NCBI GenBank assembly: GCA_026225095.1
Contig: JAMFSC010000184.1
Coordinates: 1-35,012, forward strand
Length of the DNA stretch: 35,012 bases
Direction: 5' to 3'
Source: a bacterium
Lineage (GTDB): Bacteria; Acidobacteriota; Terriglobia; Terriglobales; Acidobacteriaceae
The notes beneath the pieces were generated by a model that ran no database searches, was not told the DNA's origin, and saw only the letters and a program-made list of their open reading frames with translations. Shown piece after piece: positions 1 to 7,675 of this stretch. The translations under genes were made by a program, and so were the position numbers. The stretch's first letter is position 1. Each line of letters starts with the position of its first letter.

Positions 1-78
1 CCAGACGACGGATGAATGCGGTCGAACGCGGGCCGGGTCAGTAGTGAGCAGTTAGAACGTTCAAAGCGGAGCCGGGCC

Positions 79-723
79 ATGGCAGAAAAGAATGTCGTTG
101 AATTCACCAGAGGTAGATTGCATTCGTCCGCACAGGAATCGTATGGGCTTGTCTTCGAACCAGGCCGTAGAAAGCCACCCCAACGGGTGACCGTCGCGCC
201 CGAGGACAAGGTACTGGTGAGCCGTGAAGAGGCCGCCCAACTTCTATCCATCAGCCAGCGTGGACTTGACTACCATGTGTCCTCCAAGCGCTTGCCGACC
301 AGGAGAATCGGCGGACGTGTCCTGATCCTCGTCGCAGAACTGCGCAAATATGCCCGTTGCGATCATCCCGAACGAATTGTGAGCCGACGCGTGAGGCAAC
401 AAGGCGGCTGCGATTGGCTGTTAGAATCTCTGCGAGGTTTCTATCATGCAGGTATGTGTCCGCGACGAGTCGGCTTCGGGCCAGAGTCTGTACGAAATAT
501 CGCTCGAGTTTCTGAGCGAGCGCATTACGGTACGCGAACTGCTTCGGGAACGCGTCCATCACGAAGTGCGCGAGTTCAATCGGCAACAGGACAAGCTGAT
601 CTTCCAAGGGCTCGTTCAGCCCACAGACGCCGAACGCACGTTAAACGGAAGCAAGCTTCGTACGCACCGGCCGCTCGACTGGGAAGCACAGTTTGCGCTG
701 GCGCTCGAAGGCTTTACGGGTAA
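79..723 (+). CDS. small helix-turn-helix (excisionase/MerR-like) protein; 3' end uncertain
   Basis: The reading frame carries an HTH_17/excisionase-type domain at about residues 48-100: LVSREEAAQLLSIS, a YHVSSKRLPTRRIGGR wing, then a LVAELRKYA segment. Such proteins are usually about 70-120 aa DNA-binding proteins that direct excision or control element genes. ATG 79 is preferred over the upstream start at 16 because GGAG lies six bases ahead of it. The frame stays open to 723, but residues after about 105 are Arg/Ser-rich with no fold-like pattern and overlap the next gene by 278 bases. The tail therefore looks like a shadow of that gene, caused by a lost stop codon or a frameshift near 370-400. 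The domain call is fairly firm; the 3' limit is not. Confidence 0.55.
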   Translation: MAEKNVVEFTRGRLHSSAQESYGLVFEPGRRKPPQRVTVAPEDKVLVSREEAAQLLSISQRGLDYHVSSKRLPTRRIGGRVLILVAELRKYARCDHPERIVSRRVRQQGGCDWLLESLRGFYHAGMCPRRVGFGPESVRNIARVSERAHYGTRTASGTRPSRSARVQSATGQADLPRARSAHRRRTHVKRKQASYAPAARLGSTVCAGARRLYG

Positions 724-838
724 CGCCTTCTTCGTGCTCATCGATAATCGCCAGGCCGAAGAACTCGATGAAGAGTTCGTGGTTGGACCAACGATGATGG
801 TGAGCTTCGTGAAGCTGACGCCGCTGGTGGGCGGCTGA
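446..838 (+). CDS. beta-grasp (ubiquitin/MoaD/ThiS-like) small protein with C-terminal Gly-Gly
   Basis: A 130-aa protein. I see a strand-turn-strand start (MQVCVRD, then SLYEISLEF), then a helix with ITVRELLRERV, the order of the ubiquitin-like beta-grasp fold. The C-terminal half has a strand FFVLIDNRQ, then LDEEFVVGP, then MMVSFVKLTPLVGG at residues 117-130. That tail closely follows the MoaD/ThiS ending (a G-D-E-V-x-F-x-P-P-V-x-G-G type pattern), whose terminal glycine is adenylated by an E1-like enzyme. A middle region of about residues 45-85 is extra compared with MoaD (about 80 aa). The stop lies two bases before the DUF4132-type start, so the two are probably translated together. No E1, E2 or peptidase partner is visible in the window. 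The fold assignment is my inference; function is unknown. Confidence 0.7.
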   Translation: MQVCVRDESASGQSLYEISLEFLSERITVRELLRERVHHEVREFNRQQDKLIFQGLVQPTDAERTLNGSKLRTHRPLDWEAQFALALEGFTGNAFFVLIDNRQAEELDEEFVVGPTMMVSFVKLTPLVGG

Positions 839-840
839 GG

Positions 841-3800
841 ATGTCGATCGACGCACGGGCCTTGTCTATTGCTGATACACATCCTCTTGCCGCCGAACAT
901 CGGCTTTTGTCGGAGTGGTTGCACGAATCCATGGCGCTTCGTCCTGGCCAGCGCTATTACCAGAGCGTCGAACTAAAAGAGACTCCGACCGGACAGACGA
1001 TCCTGGCAAGTTCGCCAGAAGTTTGCCGGCTGATAATACTCGCGGCAATCGAGCAGGCAGAGCATTGGAACGCGGAAACGCTTCGGATTCGCGACCAGGC
1101 CGCTCCGAAACAAGGAAATTGGAATTTGGGAAGCGAACCCGCATGGGTTGTCGCGCAGGGGAGTCGTCTGCGGATTCAGGAAGTTATGGGGGCGTTACTG
1201 AGGCGCAATCTTCCGATGAAACGCGACGATGTCCTGAAACTGCTCGCGCTACTAGTGCGCACCGGTTATTCCTACAGCCTACCGATTGGCTACTCGTCAA
1301 AGACGGTCGAGCGTTATCTTGCGCAGCACGAGTTGGATGAGGAGTTGGCAGCGGCAATTCGCAAGTTCGCCGTTATGCTGCGCCAGTCGGGCGACAACGA
1401 TGCAAAGCGCACTGCTACGCGCCTCGAACAGCTGTCCTCACCGTCTCAAGAGGAGCCCGCGAGTGGGGCGCCTCTGCCGCTGAAGCCGACTCCTACGCCC
1501 GCAACAGCTGGTGATCCGCACGTTTTGTCTCCACTGAAGCATCTGTTGGGAATGCTGTCGGCGGACATCACCATCGACACAGTCACCACCGGACCGGATC
1601 GCTATGCGATGTCGCGTGAATCGCCTCTGGCAGACGAGCACGCGAAGCTTGCCAGCCTTCTGGAAGAGAAGATTCAGGCGGCGAAGTGGAACACGGATTT
1701 GGAAACGTTCAAAGTTGGCAAGGAAATAATGGGACGCGATGACGTTGCACGGGGACGACTTCTGGTCGCGGCGGTGGAACGCCACATGGCTTCGCTGCTA
1801 GGACCGGCGATCGACTATAGCGAACCAACGTACTGGAAAGCGCACAGCGGCTTGGATGGCATTGTGCGCGGGCTTGGAAGAGATTCGGTTGTACTCGACC
1901 GATCGATGCTGTTCGACGTCATTCTTTATCTTGCAATGAGGCCATCTTATGCGTCGCCACGCGGCGGCAAGCTGTCGGAATCGTCGGATACTTCTCTGTT
2001 CAGTTTGGTGGGCAAGCTAACATCAGATGGTGAGGATCTGAGGGAGGGGGAGCGCTACGTCCTGTCTTTGTGGCGGTCTGCACGTGTGCTGGGGCCGTGC
2101 ATGGGTGCCATGCCGGAGGACGTGAAGCGGCTGACGCGTTGGATCGCCGACGGTGCAAGTTACTTCCTCGTGCCCGGCGAGAGTTGGAGCGACCGACTCA
2201 ATGCGGATCTGGCTGCATTGCCGGCAAACCAAAGGGAGAATTGGATGGCGGTTGTGCACCATGCGCTGACCGCAACATCGGCAAGGCCTTCGGCCAAGTG
2301 GCAGAAGAGCGTGCTTGCGCTAGTGAGTCTGCTTGGTGAGCCTGAATTTCGTGAGAAAATTGAGCGCTGGCTGCCGCAGGTGACCAAAGGGCGGTCGGTC
2401 AAGCTTGCGCGTGACCCGCGAGGCGTGGGCGACAGCATCCACGACGAAAACGCGACAGCATTGCGGGGCTTCCTATGGCTGCTTCCAATGCTTGCGCGTC
2501 GCGATGGCGATGCACGATTGGTCGCGTCCGTCGCGCTCTCGGCGTTCAGAAAAACACCTGGCGTGGGACCTCGCGCCGTTAAGGTGGGTAACGCGGCTAT
2601 CTATGCGCTTTCGGAAATGCTTGGCCCTGAGGCGATGTCACAGCTCGCGATGCTCAAGGTGCGTGTACGTTTTGGCACAGCGCAGAAAGAGATTGAGAAA
2701 GCCTTCGATGCTGCCGCCCGAGCTCTCAATTTGCCGCGCAACGAGGTCGAAGAGATCAGCGTGCCGGACTGCGGACTTCAGAGTGTTGGATTGCGCGAAG
2801 AGACCTTCGGCGACTATCGAGTTCGTGTCGAGGTAAATAGCAGCGACGTTGTTACCACGTGGTTCGATGGCAAAGGCAAAATGCTGAAGGCTGTGCCCGC
2901 CGCCGTAAAGCGCGACCATGCGGAAGACTGGAAAGAACTCCAGGGAGATCTCAAGGATCTCGCGATGACCATCTCGGCACAGAAGGAACGCATCGACAAC
3001 CTCCTAATTGAGCAGCGTACTTGGCCGGTTCAGGTGTGGCGTGAGCGCTATCTGGATCATCCGCTGGTCGGAACGATTACGCGCCGGCTGATCTGGAAGG
3101 TCAACGGCAACGCCGCGACGTTTGTTAATGGTGAAGCGCAGGATGTTGCCGGCAACAAAGTTTCCATCGACGCGAACTCGATGATTTCTCTTTGGCACCC
3201 GGTCGGCCACACCGCCGATCAGGTGGTCGCCTGGCGTCGGCAAATCGAAGCCCTGGCTATAGTCCAACCCTTCAAACAAGCTCACCGTGAGGTGTACCTC
3301 GTCACCGATGCCGAAGTACGCACTGAACGATACTCCAATCGCTTCGCCGCTCACATACTCAGGCAACATCAATTCAATGCGTTATGCGGAGCGCGTCACT
3401 GGAAGAATAAGTTACGCCTGATGGTCGACGACGAGTATCCTCCCGCTGCTCGGGAACTGCTTTCGTGGGGCTTCCGTGCGGAGTTTTGGATCGAAGGCAT
3501 TGGAGACAGCTTTGGACAAGACACGAATGAAGCCGGAAGCTACCTTCGCCTGGCCTCAGACCAAGTTCGCTTCTATCGCGTCGGAGCCACGCAGAACTCG
3601 GCCCACGCTGGCGGAGGCGGCTACAGAACGCGCGCCTTCGGCGCTGGGGAGGGCGGAATCAATGAGCCGTTGCGGATGACGGACGTACCCGCGCTAGTCT
3701 TTTCGGAAATTATGCGAGATGTTGATCTCTTCGTAGGAGTCGCATCGATTGGAAATGATCCGGCATGGCAGGATGGCGGCGGCGAGAACCGATATGGCAC

Positions 3801-4164
3801 TTACTGGCAGAACTACTCCTTCGGAGATCTCTCGACGACAGCCGTCGCCAGGCGAGAGATCCTTGAGCGTCTGATTCCTCGGTTGAAGATTGCGAGCAAG
3901 TGCGTCATTAGCGATCGGTTCCTACTCGTACAGGGAACACATCGCAGGTACAAGATCCACCTCGGCTCAGGTAACATCCTCATGGAGCCGAATGATCAAT
4001 ACCTATGCATCGTTCCTGATGCGAAGGCTCGGGCTGGGACACCTCAGGTGTATTTGCCGTTTGAAGGCGACTCGACGCTGTCGATCATTTTGAGTAAGGC
4101 TTTCCTACTCGCCGAAGATGGCACCATCAAGGATCCAGTGGTTTTGCGACAGCTACATAGTTGA
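841..4164 (+). CDS. DUF4132-type large protein (MolR/YehI-like)
   Basis: A 1107-aa protein without signal peptide or obvious membrane segment. The first 650 residues are mainly helical and not recognised in detail. At about residues 690-900 the DUF4132 pattern is clear: a run ending EQRTWPVQVWRERYLDHPLV, the TRRLIWKV strand, a WHPVGH segment and an IVQPFKQAHREVYLVTD segment. The C-terminal part (about 990-1107; DVDLFVGVASI, ILERLIPRL, YKIHLGSGNILMEP, YLPFEGDSTLSIILSKA) matches the tail usually found with DUF4132 (DUF7737-like). E. coli MolR and YehI carry DUF4132, but their molecular activity is unknown. It is coupled to the Gly-Gly protein upstream and lies on a mobile element, so a role as its target or partner, possibly in defence, is inference only. 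Confidence 0.8.
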   Translation: MSIDARALSIADTHPLAAEHRLLSEWLHESMALRPGQRYYQSVELKETPTGQTILASSPEVCRLIILAAIEQAEHWNAETLRIRDQAAPKQGNWNLGSEPAWVVAQGSRLRIQEVMGALLRRNLPMKRDDVLKLLALLVRTGYSYSLPIGYSSKTVERYLAQHELDEELAAAIRKFAVMLRQSGDNDAKRTATRLEQLSSPSQEEPASGAPLPLKPTPTPATAGDPHVLSPLKHLLGMLSADITIDTVTTGPDRYAMSRESPLADEHAKLASLLEEKIQAAKWNTDLETFKVGKEIMGRDDVARGRLLVAAVERHMASLLGPAIDYSEPTYWKAHSGLDGIVRGLGRDSVVLDRSMLFDVILYLAMRPSYASPRGGKLSESSDTSLFSLVGKLTSDGEDLREGERYVLSLWRSARVLGPCMGAMPEDVKRLTRWIADGASYFLVPGESWSDRLNADLAALPANQRENWMAVVHHALTATSARPSAKWQKSVLALVSLLGEPEFREKIERWLPQVTKGRSVKLARDPRGVGDSIHDENATALRGFLWLLPMLARRDGDARLVASVALSAFRKTPGVGPRAVKVGNAAIYALSEMLGPEAMSQLAMLKVRVRFGTAQKEIEKAFDAAARALNLPRNEVEEISVPDCGLQSVGLREETFGDYRVRVEVNSSDVVTTWFDGKGKMLKAVPAAVKRDHAEDWKELQGDLKDLAMTISAQKERIDNLLIEQRTWPVQVWRERYLDHPLVGTITRRLIWKVNGNAATFVNGEAQDVAGNKVSIDANSMISLWHPVGHTADQVVAWRRQIEALAIVQPFKQAHREVYLVTDAEVRTERYSNRFAAHILRQHQFNALCGARHWKNKLRLMVDDEYPPAARELLSWGFRAEFWIEGIGDSFGQDTNEAGSYLRLASDQVRFYRVGATQNSAHAGGGGYRTRAFGAGEGGINEPLRMTDVPALVFSEIMRDVDLFVGVASIGNDPAWQDGGGENRYGTYWQNYSFGDLSTTAVARREILERLIPRLKIASKCVISDRFLLVQGTHRRYKIHLGSGNILMEPNDQYLCIVPDAKARAGTPQVYLPFEGDSTLSIILSKAFLLAEDGTIKDPVVLRQLHS

Positions 4165-4412
4165 TGCTCAGAAGACATCGAACGCCTAGGGCGCTCCGAC
4201 TCCTTGAATTTTAGAATGGAGAGCCTGGCGGTTTTCGATGTGAACGCAGGCAATGTCGAACCCGTTGCTCATGCCAGACTAAACGTACAAAAGACGCGGT
4301 GGTTTCGCGTGCAATTGCGTTCCCACCGAAGGCGTAGCATCGCACAGGTTTGCCGCACATCAGTGGTTGGATGGCCGAATTGATTGCACCCAGCATGTCC
4401 CAAATGGTGATG
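4165..4412. other. intergenic, between two 3' gene ends
   Basis: This stretch lies between the stops of the DUF4132-type gene and the recombinase gene. I see no convincing gene, repeat or T-tailed hairpin terminator. Confidence 0.4.
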
Positions 4413-5537
4413 TCAATAATTTGGCGATTGAGTAGGTTCGCCCAATTCTTGCATCCTCCTGTGCTCGGCAAGTCGATCAACAGCCGCGAGCTTGTGGGAG
4501 GGAGCAAGGTGAGCGTAACGGGTCGTCATTTTGATGTCTTTATGGCCCGCCAACTCTTGTACAGTCCGCAGATCAACTCCTGCCATCACCAAGCGAGAGA
4601 TGTATGTGTGCCGGAAAATGTGCCAGGTAACATCGTGCAGGGCCGGATTCTTAGTGATGGCTTCTTCCATCACGAGTTCAAACCACGCTCGTGGAGAGAC
4701 CATTGGCTCTCCGTATCGGGTGAGGCAAACCTGCTTCGAGTCAGGATTGCGCCTTGTCCGCAACTCCTCAAGAGCTTTCACAGCAGAGGCTGTGAGGATC
4801 ACCACCCGAGCAGTCCCGTTCTTTGTCCTAAGAAGGAGCAACTGGCGGCGCTCCAAGTCCACACGGTCCCACTCCAAAGAATACTGCTCGCCCCGACGCA
4901 TTCCGGTTTCAAGAGCCAGTGTGAGTTCAGCCTCGTGAATTGGGCACCGCTCGCGAACGATCCGCCGGATCAAAGCCTCTTCTTCGTACGTGACGAAGCG
5001 TACTCGACCGTTATCTTCGCGGTGCAGGCGAACGAGGCGAGCAGGATTTTGCTCCACCTTCCCATTGCGGATCGCCTCTTGAAAGATCATCGACAGCGTA
5101 CCGCGATATCGGTTGATTGTTGTCTTGGTCAGGTCGTCCCGCGTATCGAGATAGGCTTTGATCGACTGTGGGGTGATTTCCGTTACGGGTGTCTTCCCGA
5201 AGACGGGAAGCAACTTTCCGATGGTGGAGCGGTCGCCAGGGTATGACGCCTTGTGCTCTTTGGAGTAGACGAGAGCGTCTTCGGCAATTTCCTCAAAGAG
5301 GACGGCCCGTCGTGACCGTATCTCTGGCACCTTGACTCCCATGCGGGCATCGGTTTTCCGCTTCTGATACAGCGTGACCGCATCGGAGCGGCGACCAACT
5401 TTTTCGCGGTGTCTTCGACCTTCCACGTAATAGTTGATCCACCAAATTCCGCTATCGACGGGATGCTCGTATACTCCCTTAATCGGCTTCGGTTTCTTGC
5501 TCGATGCGTTTGCCACGGGGCCCTCTCCCTTCAACAT
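4413..5537 (-). CDS. tyrosine recombinase (phage/island integrase)
   Basis: Integrates and excises the element by site-specific recombination between attP and the tRNA-Asn attB. The protein is 374 aa. It has an N-terminal DNA-binding segment (GVYEHPVDSGIWWINYYVEG), a SAM-like core-binding domain (about 80-180, with NRYRGTLSMIFQEA), and a C-terminal catalytic domain. The catalytic set is complete: R214 in TGMRRGE, K239 in RTKNG, H306 and R309 in HIFRHT, H332 in AGHKDIKMT, and the nucleophile Y341 in TRYAHL. An upstream in-frame start at 5597 exists, but ATG 5537 has an AAGGA ribosome site five bases ahead and starts MLKGEGP, so it is preferred. Its position next to the tRNA fragment is typical of tRNA-targeting islands. 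Confidence 0.93.
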   Translation of the reverse strand: MLKGEGPVANASSKKPKPIKGVYEHPVDSGIWWINYYVEGRRHREKVGRRSDAVTLYQKRKTDARMGVKVPEIRSRRAVLFEEIAEDALVYSKEHKASYPGDRSTIGKLLPVFGKTPVTEITPQSIKAYLDTRDDLTKTTINRYRGTLSMIFQEAIRNGKVEQNPARLVRLHREDNGRVRFVTYEEEALIRRIVRERCPIHEAELTLALETGMRRGEQYSLEWDRVDLERRQLLLLRTKNGTARVVILTASAVKALEELRTRRNPDSKQVCLTRYGEPMVSPRAWFELVMEEAITKNPALHDVTWHIFRHTYISRLVMAGVDLRTVQELAGHKDIKMTTRYAHLAPSHKLAAVDRLAEHRRMQELGEPTQSPNY

Positions 5538-5619
5538 CCTGATCCTTAATAATGACACCGAAGGTGGGTAGTGGTGGCTGTTTTGATGGCTGTTCAAATT
5601 GAGAATCTTTGCGATTCAC

Positions 5620-5695
5620 TGCAACACTCTGCGGTCGGATGTCATACAAGTCATTTGTAATCAACAAACGTGCAACGCATTGCAAGGCGCTGCAA
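5620..5695. promoter_or_regulatory. TGCAA repeats, candidate integrase arm-type sites
   Basis: Between the integrase start and the att core, TGCAA occurs at 5620, 5671, 5681 and 5691. The last three are spaced exactly 10 bases apart, about one helical turn, and the first is 51 bases away, about five turns. Integrases of this family bind short arm-type repeats flanking the core, so this is a natural candidate. The integrase promoter must lie in the same stretch. Confidence 0.45.
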
Positions 5696-5709
5696 ACTCC
5701 AAAATGCCC

Positions 5710-5754
<45 letters not shown>

Positions 5755-5781
5755 TAAAAACAAATAGTTCAGAGATTCGCA

Positions 5782-5804
5782 AAAGCCGCCTAAGAAGTGG
5801 CTTT
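5782..5804 (+). terminator. Rho-independent terminator after tRNA-Asn fragment
   Basis: An 8-bp stem AAAGCCGC / GTGGCTTT (one G-T pair) with loop CTAAGAA, followed by a T-rich stretch (CTTCGTTTTG). It is probably the original terminator of the tRNA-Asn gene, left on the chromosomal side. Confidence 0.6.
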
Positions 5805-5882
5805 CTTCGTTTTGCTTTCGCGGAGATCGAATCGGATTTGCCGGGACGTTCACCGTCACCGCATTCTCCCGAAACGAAGAAA

Positions 5883-5908
5883 CCCCGAAGCCATCACATG
5901 CTTCGGGG
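5883..5908 (-). terminator. Rho-independent terminator of the coiled-coil gene
   Basis: A perfect 9-bp stem CCCCGAAGC / GCTTCGGGG with an 8-base loop. On the minus strand it is followed by TTTCTTCGTTT, and it lies 31 bases beyond the stop of the minus-strand gene at 5939. Confidence 0.75.
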
Positions 5909-5938
5909 CTACAACCCGGAATCCAGAGGCAATCGGCC

Positions 5939-6625
5939 CTAGCTCTCCCGCCGAGGCACGGGTCCATCCTTCACCACATACGGACCAGGCTTCGATCCGA
6001 ACGGCCCGGTCGGCGGCTTATGCATCTTTGCTTCCACGATCGAACCGATGTTGATCCCCATCGCCTTTGCGCGGTCCAGGACCGTATCGATCACATGTTT
6101 GGTCTGCGTCACCAGAGCCGCGATCTTGCGCGCCGGAACCCGAATCCCCTCGTTGACGGTCGCTCCCAGTTCCGCCGTTGCCGCGAGTGTGCTCGTCACC
6201 ATCGAATCCACGCGGGCCACCTGCCTCTGTGTACGCAGGTTTGCATCCTCGAACGTCACCGCCGCCTTGTCAGCGCTCTGCCGGATCGTCACATCCAGCT
6301 TCTCGACCGTCTGGCGCACGGAATGGCTGGTCTCGACCGCATTCTCGCTCAACACCTTGATCTTCGGTGCCAGATCCTTAAGGATCGTCTGCGTGGAATG
6401 CGTAATCTCGGTGACATTGGCGATCATTGGCAGCGCCTTCGCCTTGGTCTCATCGAAGGAGGCCTTTACGTCCTTCAACAAGGCAAAGCCCTTCATCGCC
6501 ATGACTGCCGTCGCGATCCCTTGAAACAGCAGCGCGACCGCGATGATTCCAACGAAAATCGTTAGCAATTTGATCGAGTCTCCTGAGGCCTCGGTCGTCT
6601 GCAGCCACATCCCAAGCACATCCAT
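5939..6625 (-). CDS. membrane-anchored coiled-coil protein (DUF948-like)
   Basis: A 228-aa protein. One membrane segment at about residues 18-40 (IKLLTIFVGIIAVALLFQGI) is followed by a long polar helical region with regular Val/Ile/Leu spacing (about 45-190), typical of a coiled coil, and a short Pro/Gly-rich tail. The layout recalls YtxG/DUF948 proteins, which often sit beside YtxH genes, and here a YtxH gene lies 87 bases upstream on the same strand. The start has a GGGGAGGGG ribosome site. Its role is unknown; an envelope or stress function is inferred from the neighbour. The family label is a resemblance, not a firm match. Confidence 0.7.
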   Translation of the reverse strand: MDVLGMWLQTTEASGDSIKLLTIFVGIIAVALLFQGIATAVMAMKGFALLKDVKASFDETKAKALPMIANVTEITHSTQTILKDLAPKIKVLSENAVETSHSVRQTVEKLDVTIRQSADKAAVTFEDANLRTQRQVARVDSMVTSTLAATAELGATVNEGIRVPARKIAALVTQTKHVIDTVLDRAKAMGINIGSIVEAKMHKPPTGPFGSKPGPYVVKDGPVPRRES

Positions 6626-6662
6626 CGATCCCCTCCCCGAAATACTCTACAGAACGCGATGA

Positions 6663-6691
6663 AGGGGCGGCCGTCGACGCGGCACGCCCCT
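6663..6691 (-). terminator. hairpin after the YtxH gene
   Basis: Strong stem AGGGGCG+GCCG / CGGC+CGCCCCT with a one-base bulge and loop TCGACG, 21 bases beyond the YtxH stop. No T-run follows, so it may slow or stabilise the transcript rather than end it. Confidence 0.4.
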
Positions 6692-6712
6692 CCGTCCAAG
6701 CCGACCCAAACC

Positions 6713-7138
6713 TTAGGCAGGCGTTTCGGAAGTCTTGTTCACATACGCTTCCGTTCCTGCATCGACCGCCGCCACAACGCCTTCCTTCTGCGCGTTGATG
6801 AGTTCCTTGCTCTTGTCGACATACTGCGACCACTGGGTGCGCCCCTTGTCGTAGTAGTCCTTACCCTTGTCGACGTAATCCGAGGCGACCTGCTTGCCCT
6901 GTGCCACCAGATCGTTCGCCTTCTGCGCTCCCTGCTCGTAGAGATCGTTGGCCTTCTGGACGCCCTGCTGAGCATAGGCCGTGGCCTTGTCCTTCGCATC
7001 GAGCGCACCCGCGACGATGTCCTCGCGCGTCTCCTTGCCGGCCTTGGGTGCGTACAGGACACCAATCAATGCTCCGATGCCGAGCCCTGCCAGAAACCAG
7101 CCAAATCCGCCCACCACTCCGCTCTCATTTTCAGCCAT
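6713..7138 (-). CDS. YtxH domain protein
   Basis: A 141-aa protein. The N-terminal segment GFGWFLAGLGIGALIGVLYAP (residues 11-31) is the YtxH membrane segment, directly followed by the family's KAGKETRED motif. The remainder is a long amphipathic helix with near repeats (KANDLYEQGAQ / KANDLVAQGKQ, YVDKGKDYYDKG / YVDKSKEL), i.e. an 11-residue-like pattern as in LEA or apolipoprotein-like stress proteins. YtxH proteins are linked to general stress in Firmicutes; the activity is unknown. AGGAG lies six bases ahead of the ATG. It diverges from the BON lipoprotein gene and probably pairs with the downstream coiled-coil gene. Confidence 0.85.
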   Translation of the reverse strand: MAENESGVVGGFGWFLAGLGIGALIGVLYAPKAGKETREDIVAGALDAKDKATAYAQQGVQKANDLYEQGAQKANDLVAQGKQVASDYVDKGKDYYDKGRTQWSQYVDKSKELINAQKEGVVAAVDAGTEAYVNKTSETPA

Positions 7139-7675
7139 CGTGATTCTCCTCGTCCTTAGGTTTCTCGTTCAGACTTCATATCTCGTCGCATCGGCATCGA
7201 ACCGCTGCGTCATCTTCCCAGCTGCTTCAACCCGCAGGCGCCGCGAGCGGCGCGTCACATGGAGATCATCCATGCTGCAGCTTCACATCGAAAACGTTTT
7301 AACCGTTCCGAAGCAGCCCTCGAAACGTTCTCACGTTCAGCGCCAAAGGTCCAGACAAAACATCTGCTGTCACAGGAAGATGCCCCCCACCCGGTTTAGG
7401 TTGCGCGATCCGATTTCGATCGTTCCCCGCGCCGGGCCGATTTCGCCGTCTGTCCCCGCCCGCTCTCCCTGCTTTCCACGCAGAAATAACCGCATCAAGC
7501 GCCGTCATATCGCGTCTAACTCGACAGAGTGTCTTGAACTTACGGGAGCTTTTACCCTGTAGACTGCATCCTGTGGATCTCGGCATCTTCCCCGCCCCCG
7601 GAATGCTCCATGTGGGCGTTGAGGTGGATGTCCTGGCCGACGCGTCAAGTTCAAACCGATACGAAAGGATTTCTT
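7139..7675. promoter_or_regulatory. 537-bp divergent intergenic region
   Basis: Lies between the divergent YtxH and BON genes and should hold both promoters. Visible features are a 10-bp palindrome AAAACGTTTT at 7291-7300 within CGAAAACGTTTT, and a related CGAAACGTTC about 30 bases on (near 7321-7330). Both suit a regulator or an ECF-type (GGAAC / CGTT) promoter reading toward YtxH, but the spacing does not fit the standard consensus. I see no credible gene here. Confidence 0.35.

Noticed and set aside
7299..7586. Minus-strand gene in the YtxH-BON gap
   Set aside because: Arg/Gly-rich composition, no family pattern, no ribosome site, and it covers the likely promoter region.
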